Positions 1-9,368 of a stretch of DNA of 49,344 bases are shown here, piece by piece (the first letter of the stretch is position 1; each line of letters begins with the position of its first letter). Location: the NCBI GenBank assembly GCA_001275005.1, contig JWZX01002894.1:1-49344 (forward strand), written 5' to 3'. This DNA is from Chrysochromulina tobinii. Lineage: Eukaryota; Haptophyta; Prymnesiales; Chrysochromulinaceae. Made by a program: the position numbers and the translations under genes. The notes beneath the pieces were generated by a model. It worked only from the letters and a program-made list of their open reading frames with translations, did no database searches and was not told where the DNA came from.

Positions 1-40
1 CTCCCTCCCTCCCTCCCTCATGCTCCCTCCCCTCCCTCAG

Positions 41-2923
41 GTGGGGTCCGCCATTGTTGACAGCAGCGCAGGCCGCGTGCGATTCGACAGCACTGTCTTG
101 CAGCCGTGCTTCCCGCTCCTAAGCGCTGCCTCCTCGACGCTCCCGATAGCCTTCCTCCGCCCGTCCCCGTTGCCCAGCCACCATCACGACCTCCTCGGTC
201 GCTTTGGGTGCGCCACTAGCGCCGGCAGCATGTTCAGCCAGCTGCAAGCCCTCAAAGCGGTCTGCCTTGCCATGAGCAACGCACCAGCCGGCAGCGGCGG
301 TGGCAGCAGCGGTGGCACTGGTGGCGGTGCGCTTACGACCTCCACCATCATTGGCTGCAGCGGTGGTTCGGGCAGCTCCGGCGCGACATCTTCAGCGCCT
401 CTGCATCGCGCCGTCCTATACGCATTGTACACCTCCCTTGACAACCTCGCCAGCAGCGCGACGAGCGGCGGCGAGGGCGGCAGCGCCGAGGGCGAAGGCG
501 AGGGCGGCCGCGGTGGCGTTGAGAGAGACAAGGGAGCTGCCGGCGGGGACGGCGGCGAGGCAGCCGAGGGGTCGGCCGCGGCCGCGTCCACCGCCCAACA
601 CGACGTCGCGGTTTCGTCCACCGCCGAGCTGCGCGCCGCCTTCGCGCAGCACGCTCTCTTGTGGAAGGGTCCGCAGGCGCCACGTATAGGTGCCTTTGCG
701 ACGAGCAGGAGCGCCCTATGCCACGCGCCACGCACCGCCGCGCTCCTCAACTGCTTCGACCCGTGCGAGAGCTTCCCCGAGATGAGCGCCTTCTTCCTCC
801 ATCGGCTACGCCTGCCGTCTGGAAGCCCAGCCACATGCATGCAAGCACTCACGAAGCTGAGCGATACCCTCGACGTCTGCGGCATTGCGGCCGCTGTACC
901 GCCGTCGGCGGCGAGCACAGCTGAGTCGGCGGCGGCGGTCAGCGGCGCGGCGCTCGACACGACGCCGGACAGCCGCGCGGTAGTGGCGCAGGCGGCGGAG
1001 GTCCTGGCTGAATTAGAGGCCATCGTCCGGGCCGCCAATGCCAACGATGCCCAAGGCGCGTCGAGCCTTCTCGACAACGAGCTGTCGGCCGGCGCAGTGC
1101 GCGCGCTCGCCATTGACATGCGCAATTACATGCCTTGGAGTGTGCGCTCACTTCGTGTGGTCGCCCCTACGGTCGAGGCCCCTCTACTCTATCTGCCGGA
1201 CGTGCCGCCGCCAGCAGGCGCGCTCCTCGGTGCCGCCCCTGTCACGCCCTCAGCGCCAGCGGCGGCGCCGACATCTCTCCCACCCGTCGTGCGACTCTTC
1301 GCTGACGAGGTGGCCTTCGACGCTGGCGCCCTCGCGCGCGCCCCCACCTTTGCGGCATGGCTTCGTTCGCGTCGGTTGCTCGTGCCGTTCGAGGAAGCCG
1401 TTGTAGTGGGCGCGCCGCGGGTGGAGGAGCTGGTCGAGGCGCCGCATCTCGAGCAGATTGCGCGAGATGTGGTCGCACACAAGGCAGCCGAAGCCCTCTC
1501 AGCCGCCCAGGCGGCCAAGGCGGCATTGGCTGAGGTCGAGTCCATCGCTTCCGCCGAGGCGGCCGAGGCGATCGCATCCATTGGTCTGGGCGCATCGGCC
1601 GCGCTCGCCACGGCGCTCGCCGAGACGGAGGTGGAGCAGCTCTTGGCTCTGCAACAGAGCATACAGGTGCGCACGTGTCGACGCATCGAGCAGCCGTGCT
1701 CTCTGCGCCCGCCCATACGCCCAGCGCTTTGGTCGCAGCCGCAGCCGAGCGCCGTGCCGAGCGCGAGCGGAGCACACGTCCGAGCGCAGGCACGAGAAGC
1801 CTCCCTTGCAGCAGCAGTGGCGGCCGGCACCGCATCCTGCAGCGATGCGCCGTGCCGAGCGGAGTACCTTTCACGCCCACCCGTGACACGCTGCCTGGCG
1901 GTGCGCTGGGCGCTGCACGGCGATTCGACGATCGTTCTGTCGATGGAAGTTCCTTCGCTGCTGGCCGCGCTCGCCGAGGCGCTCGAGGCCCTCCTTGCGA
2001 AGGCGGCTCGACGTGCTGCCCGCGAGGCTGCCGCCGCCGCCCAACAGGCAACTCGTGCCAAGGCTGTGGGGAAGGTCGAGAAGCGCGACGCTGCCGATGA
2101 TGACGATGATCATCGCGACGACGCCATGGGCGCGAGCGGTGCTGATGCTGAGGATGATCGTTTGTTGCTCACAACCATCGCACCGAGCCCAAGCACCGCC
2201 CCTTCCTCGTCGTCCGCGTCGTGTCGGGCGGCTTCGTCCGCGTCGTGTCGGGCGGCTTCATCCATGTTGCCGGCCCCAGCGCGTCTGCCGCCTCCTGCAT
2301 GGATCCCTCCCACGCCACTCCCCCCCGGCCAGGGCTTGCACTCGCCCTCGCACCCATCCTCCGACACCGCCAAGCGAGACGCCCGACACGACACGGTCTC
2401 GCCTTCCATCGGGTCGCAGTCGGCACCGCTGTCCATATGCGCCGTGTCGGGCGCGGACGGGCGCACGCTGGTTAGCCCGAGAGCGGAGGCGCTCTACCGT
2501 CTGATGATGGAGGTGGCACGGAACGGCGTGGGCGATGGTACCGGTAATGGTACCGGCCCGGCCGCGGCCGCTGCCATCGCTGACGGGCCGCGGGCGCTCC
2601 CGCACATCTCGTCAGAGCAGCAGCAGCAGCAGCAGCGGCAGCGGCAGCAGCGGCAGCAGCGGCGGCTGATCTCAGAGTCTTTGGAGTCGACAGTGTCGCT
2701 GCCCACCCTGCCGTCAGGGCTGCTGGGCGATGCGATGGAAAAGGAATCGCCAGCTGTGGCCCATGGACTCCGCCGCGCGGCGGCGGATGCACTTGGCATA
2801 GCGGCCGACGGGTCTGCGGCGAACGTACGGCAAGCGCCCTCAGCTGCAGGCCCGCTTTCCGTCTCGACGGATGGCACGAGTGGCGAGGTGCGCGTGCGCT
2901 GTACGCTCTCCGTGGTGAGATAA
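41..2923 (+). CDS. Ala/Ser-rich hypothetical protein, 5' end outside window
   Basis: Long open frame that I do not recognise. An in-frame ATG exists at 20, but it lies in a CTCCC-repeat polypyrimidine tract ending in CAG at 38-40. That looks like a 3' splice acceptor, so the frame probably continues from an exon left of the window. The protein is low-complexity: Gly/Ser-rich near the start, Ala-rich helical or coiled-coil sequence around bases 1480-1660, an acidic D/H cluster near 2095-2115, and a Gln/Arg run at about 2616-2670. A perfect 24-base duplication (2213-2260) encodes a repeated Ser-Cys-Arg-Ala-Ala block. A hidden intron is possible near 1669-1885, where composition changes and an AG-GTGCGC donor-like site occurs. 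Conserved-looking non-repetitive parts lie at about 720-870 and 1090-1460. Stop is TAA. No function is assigned. Confidence 0.5.
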   Translation: MGSAIVDSSAGRVRFDSTVLQPCFPLLSAASSTLPIAFLRPSPLPSHHHDLLGRFGCATSAGSMFSQLQALKAVCLAMSNAPAGSGGGSSGGTGGGALTTSTIIGCSGGSGSSGATSSAPLHRAVLYALYTSLDNLASSATSGGEGGSAEGEGEGGRGGVERDKGAAGGDGGEAAEGSAAAASTAQHDVAVSSTAELRAAFAQHALLWKGPQAPRIGAFATSRSALCHAPRTAALLNCFDPCESFPEMSAFFLHRLRLPSGSPATCMQALTKLSDTLDVCGIAAAVPPSAASTAESAAAVSGAALDTTPDSRAVVAQAAEVLAELEAIVRAANANDAQGASSLLDNELSAGAVRALAIDMRNYMPWSVRSLRVVAPTVEAPLLYLPDVPPPAGALLGAAPVTPSAPAAAPTSLPPVVRLFADEVAFDAGALARAPTFAAWLRSRRLLVPFEEAVVVGAPRVEELVEAPHLEQIARDVVAHKAAEALSAAQAAKAALAEVESIASAEAAEAIASIGLGASAALATALAETEVEQLLALQQSIQVRTCRRIEQPCSLRPPIRPALWSQPQPSAVPSASGAHVRAQAREASLAAAVAAGTASCSDAPCRAEYLSRPPVTRCLAVRWALHGDSTIVLSMEVPSLLAALAEALEALLAKAARRAAREAAAAAQQATRAKAVGKVEKRDAADDDDDHRDDAMGASGADAEDDRLLLTTIAPSPSTAPSSSSASCRAASSASCRAASSMLPAPARLPPPAWIPPTPLPPGQGLHSPSHPSSDTAKRDARHDTVSPSIGSQSAPLSICAVSGADGRTLVSPRAEALYRLMMEVARNGVGDGTGNGTGPAAAAAIADGPRALPHISSEQQQQQQRQRQQRQQRRLISESLESTVSLPTLPSGLLGDAMEKESPAVAHGLRRAAADALGIAADGSAANVRQAPSAAGPLSVSTDGTSGEVRVRCTLSVVR

Positions 2924-3533
2924 GTTCTATCATCGTACTTCGTAGCGTGGGAATAATCATAACGTCTGTGTGCAGCGGGCTCCTATAGTACATGGCCGTA
3001 CGTCACTGCGGCATCCTTCGTATCGCTCCGCCGGCTACGAGTTCTCGCGATTTGCTTGAGCTCCTCTCGGCTGCCGTCCGGTCGGGTCGTAACACGATAC
3101 ACGTAAGCCGATCCCCGTGTCGCGTGCCCGTGCGGGGCCGCCGGTGTCGGCTCGCCAGTGTGCGGCTCGCTCTGCCCTCTGCGTCGTTTTTGGATTATGG
3201 TCTGGTCTGGCTTTCGCCGGGCCTCCGATCTCTTTACATCCGAGCGTATGGGTAACGGCTTACGGCTTAGACCTTAGTCCGGCCCTACGGACCCGTCCGC
3301 CCACACCTATGCGTGACTGTGCCGTGTCGCGCGCTGCCGGCTGCGGAAAGCTCCAAAGCACAAACACGACCCTAACCGATCTGGCGACGAAGATATTGAG
3401 TGCTGCTATTGAGCGGCCGGCCCCTACGGTCGTGGTACAGCCCGTAGACCGTTCCGAGCGGTGCAGCCGACGCCGTTAGGGGGGGGGGGCTTGTTCAATC
3501 GCGAATCGGCACCGTGGGTCACCCTTGTTCGGT
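2924..3533. other. Intergenic, no gene seen
   Basis: This is the shared 3' flank of two convergent genes. The only notable element is an 11-base G run at 3479-3489. Short ORFs here show no family resemblance. Confidence 0.6.
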
Positions 3534-4415
3534 TCAATCGACGGTGGGCGTCGATTGAGGAGGTGGAGCATCTGGCATCCGCTTACGCCCGCCGTTGGCG
3601 CTGGGCTTCTCGGAGTGAGCGGCAATGCACGGCCCGCGGTAGCCCTGCGCGGCCACGCCGCCGTCGATGGCGAGGCACTGCCCTGTAACGTACGCCGCCG
3701 CGGGCATGCATAGGAAGGCGACAGCGCCCGCTGTGTCCGAAGGCTCTCCCAGGCTGCCGAGCGGCGTGGCCTCGCACACCTTGTCGAGCTGCGAAGGGTC
3801 CTTGGCTACGGCCGCCTCGAGGAGGGGCGTGCGCGCCATCCAGGGCGCAACCGCGTTCACGCGGATCCCGTACGCGGCCCACTCGCACGCCATAGCCTCG
3901 CTCATGTGGATCATGGCCGCCTTGGTCATTGCGTAGATGACGCCCGTGCCCGACGAGCGCAGCCCGGCGAGTGAGGCAACGTTAACAATGCTCGCGCGCT
4001 CGGACTTGCGCAACAGCGGCAGGCACGCCTTGCACATGTAGTACGCCGACGTTTGATTCGTGCTCACCATGGTTTCATACTCGGCGTCGGTCGACTCAGC
4101 AACCGGCTTGCGGATGTTCGTGCCGACGTTATTCACGAGCCCGTCCAACGTGCCCCCCCACAGTGCGATTGCTTTTGCCACGAGCGCCTCGCGCCCCTCG
4201 ACCGTCGCCACGTCCGCGGCGAGCACGTGCACGCGCTCCGCGCCGTGCTCCTTGGCGAGTGGCTCGGCCGCGACGAGCAAATCAGCCTCGCCCCGTGCCG
4301 TGAGAAGCACCGAAGCGCCAAGGGAGAGAAATTCAACGACGCATGCGAGGCCGAGGCCCTTGGATCCGCCTGTCACGATCACACGGTAGCCGTCAAGGCG
4401 CCAGCGCGAGCTCAT
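3534..4415 (-). CDS. Tropinone reductase-like short-chain dehydrogenase (SDR)
   Basis: NAD(P)-dependent classical SDR of about 293 residues. The Rossmann fold starts near the N-terminus with VIVTGGSKGLG, which fits TGxxxGxG. The next blocks are NNVGTNIRKP, a form characteristic of plant and algal tropinone-reductase-like enzymes, then the catalytic Ser in the NVASLAG region, and YAMTK supplying the YxxxK pair. It ends with a VTGQCLAIDGG block. The Asn-Ser-Tyr-Lys set is complete, so it should be active; the substrate cannot be told from sequence. The frame is open upstream to 4739, but I choose the ATG at 4415 because the Rossmann strand begins eight residues later and an AT-rich TATA-like box sits about 60 bases upstream. 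Use of the upstream ATG would add a basic leader that could target an organelle. Stop is TGA. Confidence 0.92.
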   Translation of the reverse strand: MSSRWRLDGYRVIVTGGSKGLGLACVVEFLSLGASVLLTARGEADLLVAAEPLAKEHGAERVHVLAADVATVEGREALVAKAIALWGGTLDGLVNNVGTNIRKPVAESTDAEYETMVSTNQTSAYYMCKACLPLLRKSERASIVNVASLAGLRSSGTGVIYAMTKAAMIHMSEAMACEWAAYGIRVNAVAPWMARTPLLEAAVAKDPSQLDKVCEATPLGSLGEPSDTAGAVAFLCMPAAAYVTGQCLAIDGGVAAQGYRGPCIAAHSEKPSANGGRKRMPDAPPPQSTPTVD

Positions 4416-4886
4416 CGGGGCGGCTTGCACCGCGCTCGCGAAGCGACACGCTCGCGTGTGCGACCGCGAGAAATATAAATTGTCCTCACTCGCTAATAGT
4501 CGGCGCGCGCCGCCCGCCGCGACGGCGCTTCTCGCTCCCACAACCAAACGCCGCACCCATGCGGAAAAGGTGGAGGTCACGAAAAACGCGCATGAATTTT
4601 TTTGTGATTGCCTTGTCATCTTTTGCTTGAGGCGGGCCATCGGCGGGAGAAGAGTCTGATCTCTTGGTCGCAAGCGCCTTGCAGCGAATCGTCGTGCTCG
4701 TGACGAGAATGCCCATGAACTCGCGCGAGAATGTCGCAATCAACCAGCAACCCTTGCCCGTGGTACCCCATCAGACGATGAGTAAGCGCACCAACGGTAA
4801 ATGCTCAACCCTCGGCAAGTCCCACGCCATGTTCTGACCGACTCTCGTCGTGCTCCTCCCATCCCGGATGCCCAGGGCCCGCGCGC
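4416..4886. other. Divergent intergenic region
   Basis: Spacer between the SDR gene (-) and the CCCH-like gene (+). It contains the TATA-like box at 4470-4482. The overlapping short ORFs on both strands show no conserved motifs. Confidence 0.5.
4470..4482 (-). promoter_or_regulatory. TATA-like box upstream of the SDR gene
   Basis: On the minus strand this reads ATTTATATTT, an AT island in very GC-rich DNA about 55-65 bases before the chosen ATG at 4415. The role as a promoter is inferred from position only. Confidence 0.35.
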
Positions 4887-6134
4887 ATGAGCAAGTCGAT
4901 GTCGAACAGGAGCATCGAGCAGAACATCATGAAATGGGACTCCGACAACGACACCGACCAGCACACGACGCCCTCCTCGCCAGACACGGTCCTGTCCTTC
5001 AACTTCTTCTCCGCTGCCCCGAGCATCTGGTCCTTGTCGAAGAGCGAGACACCGGACGCACGCTCGGCCTCGGCGTCGCGCAAGTACCCCACGATGGTCT
5101 CCATCGAACCGCACCAGTCGATCCTCATCGACGGCGCGTCGCAGCAGCTCGTTGTCTCCGTAGGCTCGCCGAGGTTCTCTCCAACGACTCCGGCGTGCGT
5201 CGAGAAGCTGCCCGGCTACGAGCCGATCATCGTTCCACCCGAGCCCCCGCCCGCGGCGTCACAGTACATCTACCCCACGGCCCAGCATTCGCCGTTCGTA
5301 TCTTTGCCAGCGCCATGGTCGATCCCGCCACTGGCGCCGCGCACGGCCTTCGAAGCGTCCCTCGAGGCGGCGAGCTGCCCGTTGCCGAACTGGTTCGAGC
5401 CTCGCTCGACGGTGCCCATCGAGCTGGTGCCCGTGCCCGCGCAGCCGTATGCGCTCATGCCCACGCAGACAATGCCGTCTCAGGCATGCTACCCGCTCGT
5501 GCTCGGCGCGTGTGCGCGGTGCGACGTCGAGGACGAGGTCGAGGACGTGCCGTACCTCGACGGACCTGAGGGTGACCTCGAGCGGGCCATCGAGCCGGGC
5601 GCAAAGCTCGACGGCATGCGGGAGCTCGACGCGCGCGGTGCCACACGCGTCCTGAGCCCGCTCGACCATACCATCGACCAGATCATCGCCAGCACCATGA
5701 ACCAGAAGACGAAGATGTGCGATTCCGTCATGCTCGATGGCGGGCACGTGTGGAACACCGTCGGCAGGTTTGCCGGCCGCTGGACGCCGCTCTGCCACGA
5801 CATGATCGTCGAGCCCATGCCATGCGGTCCGAGCGTCCACAACAAGATGCAGACGGGCTGGTACGAGGGGCGCCAGGCTCGCTGCCGGTACGCGCACTCG
5901 GCCGCCGAGCTCGTACACGAGCGCCACCGAGCGTACAGCGAGATCAGGGAACTGCTCAAGCACCACATCAAGGACGATGCGTTCTTTAACATGGAGCGGC
6001 GCGCGCGCGAAAAGTACGAGCAGCTGCGCAAGCTCGATCTGTATCAGATTCGGGCAGAACTCGCATCCGTCGTCGGCACCAAGCGCAGCTCTCACCATGC
6101 ACGCATCGCGCGCACGCTCAAGCTCAAGCAGTAA
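4887..6134 (+). CDS. Divergent CCCH-type zinc-finger-like protein
   Basis: Single-exon frame of 415 residues. The N-terminal half is Ser/Pro-rich and probably disordered. A central acidic patch (ARCDVEDEVEDVP) precedes a candidate zinc-binding segment. That segment starts with NQKTKMC and ends with ARCRYAHSAAEL, the typical opening and closing of a CCCH finger in RNA-binding proteins. Here about 45 residues with extra Cys and His lie between the two halves instead of the usual 15 or so. It is therefore either an expanded finger or a finger split by an unrecognised in-frame intron. The C-terminal 90 residues are charged and helical. If the finger is real, an RNA-binding role would follow; that is inference. 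Stop is TAA. Confidence 0.5.
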   Translation: MSKSMSNRSIEQNIMKWDSDNDTDQHTTPSSPDTVLSFNFFSAAPSIWSLSKSETPDARSASASRKYPTMVSIEPHQSILIDGASQQLVVSVGSPRFSPTTPACVEKLPGYEPIIVPPEPPPAASQYIYPTAQHSPFVSLPAPWSIPPLAPRTAFEASLEAASCPLPNWFEPRSTVPIELVPVPAQPYALMPTQTMPSQACYPLVLGACARCDVEDEVEDVPYLDGPEGDLERAIEPGAKLDGMRELDARGATRVLSPLDHTIDQIIASTMNQKTKMCDSVMLDGGHVWNTVGRFAGRWTPLCHDMIVEPMPCGPSVHNKMQTGWYEGRQARCRYAHSAAELVHERHRAYSEIRELLKHHIKDDAFFNMERRAREKYEQLRKLDLYQIRAELASVVGTKRSSHHARIARTLKLKQ

Positions 6135-6805
6135 GCGCGCGCGAGACGCGAGCGCCGCGAGCTCCTGCCCGAGATATGTCCGAGAATCACGCGTCCGAGA
6201 TGAGCGCAGAGAGAGGCTACGAGCTCGAGAGAACCCTTGCGCGCGCATGATGCTGAGAGCGAGATGGCGCCGGCGGTGTGTAAGCTGTCGTGTTGGAGGG
6301 GGGGCGGACAGAGGCCTTGCCGCGTGAGCTGACAAGTGGGGAAGGGCGCATGATGCGGGCGCGATGCAAGCACATGCGCGGTGCGGCCATGGCGGACCAA
6401 GCACGGAGAGCTACGACCCGCTGCGAGCACGGGTGAACGTTTGCGCGTGCGCCGTGTGTGAGAGTCCACTGTGTGGCCCGGGTTCTATTTACCGCATGTG
6501 GGCATAGGTGGCATACAAGCGGGTGCGGTGTGCGGAGTGTTGGGTGGTCCGCGGAGTGGCGGTCAGGCAGACGAGCACCTGGGAAAGGTGTGAGAGGATA
6601 TTATGGGTGGCGGTGCGCGTGCGGTGACAGAGTAACGAGTATACTGTGCACATCACATCCACGTGACGTCTGACCCACCACACACGAAAATATGCATGCG
6701 ACAACCGAGCAGCAACGAGCACGGATCTGCAGTTTCGGTCGCGGGAGACGCGCTCACCATAAGTTCAGTCGGCGAGGGCGCGCTTGGGCGACACTATGGG
6801 CCGCG
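6135..6805. other. Intergenic, no gene seen
   Basis: About 670 bases between the CCCH-like gene and the decayed minus-strand gene. I see no conserved ORF, RNA gene or repeat. Confidence 0.5.
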
Positions 6806-8946
6806 CTAGGCCTGCGCACGGCGGCGGCACCCATCGGCCCTCAGACGAGCCCGTGGCGTAGTTCTCGGCGTCGCGCGCGAGGATGGCGCTCGGAGGCACT
6901 CTGATCGAGAACGATGCATTTGCACCCGCTCTCCGCTCTCCGCTCGCGGCTCGCGGCTCGACGCGCACAGCAGGGCGAGCTCGCCATAGTGGTCGCCCGC
7001 GCCGTAGCACATGACCGGGTGCTCGACTTCCGCCAGGTAGAAGGTAGCTCGAGGAGGAGGATGTAGAAGGTTGTCCGTTTTGGACCTCGTTAACAAAGGC
7101 GACGCATGCGGCGAGGCCGCCCTCCTCGAAGCCATCGTCGAGGCCGCCCTCCTCGAAGCCATCGTCGAGGCCGCCCTCCTCGAAGCCATCGTCGAGGCCG
7201 CCCTATTCGAAGCGATCGACGAGGCCGCCCTACTCGAAGCCATCGTCGAGGCCGCCCTTCTCGAAGCAATCGTCGAGGCCGCCCTCCTCGAAGCCATCGT
7301 CGAGGCCGCCCTATTCGAAGCCATCGTCGAGGTCGCCCTCCTCGAAGCCATCGTCGAGGCCGTCATCCTCGAAGCCATCGTCGAGGCCGCCCTCCTCGAA
7401 GCCATCGGCGAGGCCGAGTCCTCTGTGAATGTTAAGGAGGTCCAAGGGGCTGGCAGGCGAATCGCCCCATTCGCTCAGAGAGTTGAAGCGCGGGTTGCAT
7501 TAGCTCGCCATTAGCGAGAGTTGAAGCGCGGGCTGCTCGCCACGACGCGGGCTGCTCGCCACGACGCGGGCTGCTCGCCACGACCTACTCGAAGCGCATG
7601 CGCTGCTGCAAGTACTTTGGGAGCACGAAAGACCTCACGCTCGGTCGCTTGGAGGACGGTCGCATGTAGCACGCCATCGGTGCGTGCGATCACGGACGCC
7701 TTGCACGAGCAGCTATAGACGAGGGCGAGCTTGCTATAGGTGGCGCCCGGCCCGTACTCGGCTAGACTCGGCCACCTTAGCGCCCGGCAGCGGGGCCCGG
7801 GCGCCACGAAGCACTCGAGCGCTTCCTTCGTTCCCTCCTACGTAGACAGAAGTCGACCGTCCTGCACGATGACTTGCTCACCTGTGGGGAGATTTGGAAT
7901 GGAAAGGCAGCGCGCGGCGCATCCCGCCGTCGAGGGAGCGGAAGAGGAAGGAGGCCTCGAGGTACGCGTCCAGCCGCGCGATCGACTCGGGCGGCTTGGC
8001 GTGCTGTGGAATCGTCGAGAAGTGCACAACGGCCACAAGGACGACCGACTCCGACCTCGTCGGTCTTGCTTCCCTTCTTGCGGCTGGCACCGCGCCGCCA
8101 TTCGCCCAGTTCGGGTCGAGAAGCCGAAAGAGCTCCGGCCCGCCCATCTCCGCTGCGTACTCGAGCGCCGTATCGAGCGCCGTATTTCCCGCCACGTCAC
8201 GCACCGAGATACGTGAGCTCGCGCGCCGAGCATGCACGTGCGGCATGCGCCATCTCTGTAACTTGACCAGAGAGCACGAGGGCGGTCTCACTGTGCTTGT
8301 TGTGCGCGTCGACGGCGGCACCCGCGCGGAGGAACTCGGCGAGACACTCCTCCTACCCTTCGGCCGCGCTTCGAAGCGTCGTGCCGAGCGTCTTCGGCTC
8401 TCGTGCGTCGGCTGGCACGCCTGCCTCGAGTAGCGTGACCACCTGCTCGACCTCGCTCGCGGCGACCGCCTCAAAGAGCGCGGGCGCGTCGGTGTGCTGC
8501 GGCGCGCTACCGTCGATGGTGGCGTCGAACATCTGCCCGACGTAGCCGCCCGCCAGCCCGCCGTTGCCGCCGCCGCCGCCGATGACCCCAGAAGCTCGTG
8601 ACACGCCTGTGAGCATCGCAGCGCACTCGTCGAGCACAAAGGCAACCACGTTGGCGGGCTGCGAGCGGATGGCGCGCTCGAGGATGCCCTCGAGAATATC
8701 GGTGGCGTAAATCTCCTTGAGGTACGCCGTCAGCCCCTCTGCCGACGGGTCCACGTCCGTGCGCGATCTCCACTCGACCGGCGGTGGCAGGCACAGGGCG
8801 GCCGATGCCTGCTGCGGGTAGCATGCGCGGAGCCACACGATGGCGTACGCGAGGAGCACATCCGGCTTGTCCTTGCACACGCTCTCGAGCAGCGCCTCGA
8901 GCATCGGGCGCATCGCCACCGACTCGAGCCACGCCTCGTCCGCCAT
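6806..8946 (-). pseudogene. Decayed RIIa/ankyrin/cyclic-nucleotide-binding protein
   Basis: Fragments in order on the minus strand resemble a regulatory-subunit-like protein. An intact N-terminal stretch (8946-8353) has two RIIa/Dpy-30-like helices (around LLESVCKDKPDVLLAYAIVW and ILERAIRSQPANVVAFV) and then an ankyrin repeat. That repeat is broken by an in-frame TAG (AAEG, stop, EECLAEFLRAGA). A further ankyrin piece (DVAGNTALDTALEYA) is in another frame. Next comes a cyclic-nucleotide-binding domain split by a frame change and a second TAG. Its phosphate-binding cassette reads YSKLALVYSCSCKAS where FGELAL...PR.A is expected, so the key Glu and Arg are lost. A second cNBD remnant keeps YGELALL near 6970-7010 and then degenerates. 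Read with 8946 (or 9018) as start. Sequencing errors could mimic some lesions, but lost ligand residues plus several breaks favour a pseudogene. Confidence 0.6.
7113..7409. repeat. 11-copy 27-base tandem repeat
   Basis: Exactly eleven head-to-tail 27-base units, starting at 7113 and then every 27 bases to 7383. Plus-strand sense is GAGGCCGCCCTCCTCGAAGC followed by CATCGTC. Four units (1, 2, 3 and 7) are identical; the others carry one to four substitutions and no indel. Because 27 is divisible by three, the array stays open in several frames: as EAALLEAIV on the plus strand, and on the minus strand as AASTMASRR between the two cNBD remnants. It may have been coding in the minus-strand gene or lain in one of its introns. 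Confidence 0.95.
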
Positions 8947-9368
8947 GTTTGGCGAGAGAGCCCAACCAAAACTATTTCGCGAGCAAGCAGCATCTGCCTT
9001 CTCTTGCCTTACCTTCACTACAAGCTCCTGGGTCCTTTACATGAAGCATTCATAGAAGGCGTAGAGTTCGGAAGTGTGAAAAGTGTTTCGGTCGCCACTT
9101 GTGCTGCCCGACTCGCAGTCGCTGTCGCAGAGAGCGCGAGAGCTTGCGGTGCGCGACCTCGACACGACGCCCATCCCTGGGCGGCCGCCATCGCGTGGCC
9201 TGGCTGATAACAGCTGCATGGTCCACCTGGGCGCGCGCGCTCGGCACGGGCCTGCCTGCCGTCGTCCGTGGCCGCAGCGCTCCTCTGCACCTTGCAATGC
9301 GCACCTCTCTGCGTGGCCACCTGAGCGCTCGCACGCGCGCCGCTCGTGCGCTCGCAGGGCCTGGCAGG

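Noticed and set aside
1189-2061. Minus-strand ORFs opposite the first gene
   Set aside because: Arg/Ala-rich shadow frames without conserved blocks.
5259-6404. Long minus-strand ORF opposite the CCCH-like gene
   Set aside because: High GC removes stops from opposite frames. The translation is Arg/Ala-rich without motifs and overlaps a better-supported plus-strand frame.
7113-7409. CRISPR array
   Set aside because: The units are contiguous with no spacers, in a eukaryotic genome.
7071-7514. Plus-strand 147-residue ORF made of EAALLEAIV repeats
   Set aside because: It is a product of the 27-base array being divisible by three. The same DNA is open in other frames, and only the minus strand has domain remnants on both sides.
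9099-9368. 90-codon N-terminal extension of alpha-COP
   Set aside because: The family starts at MLTKFETKS; the extension is Arg-rich and unlike any alpha-COP leader.
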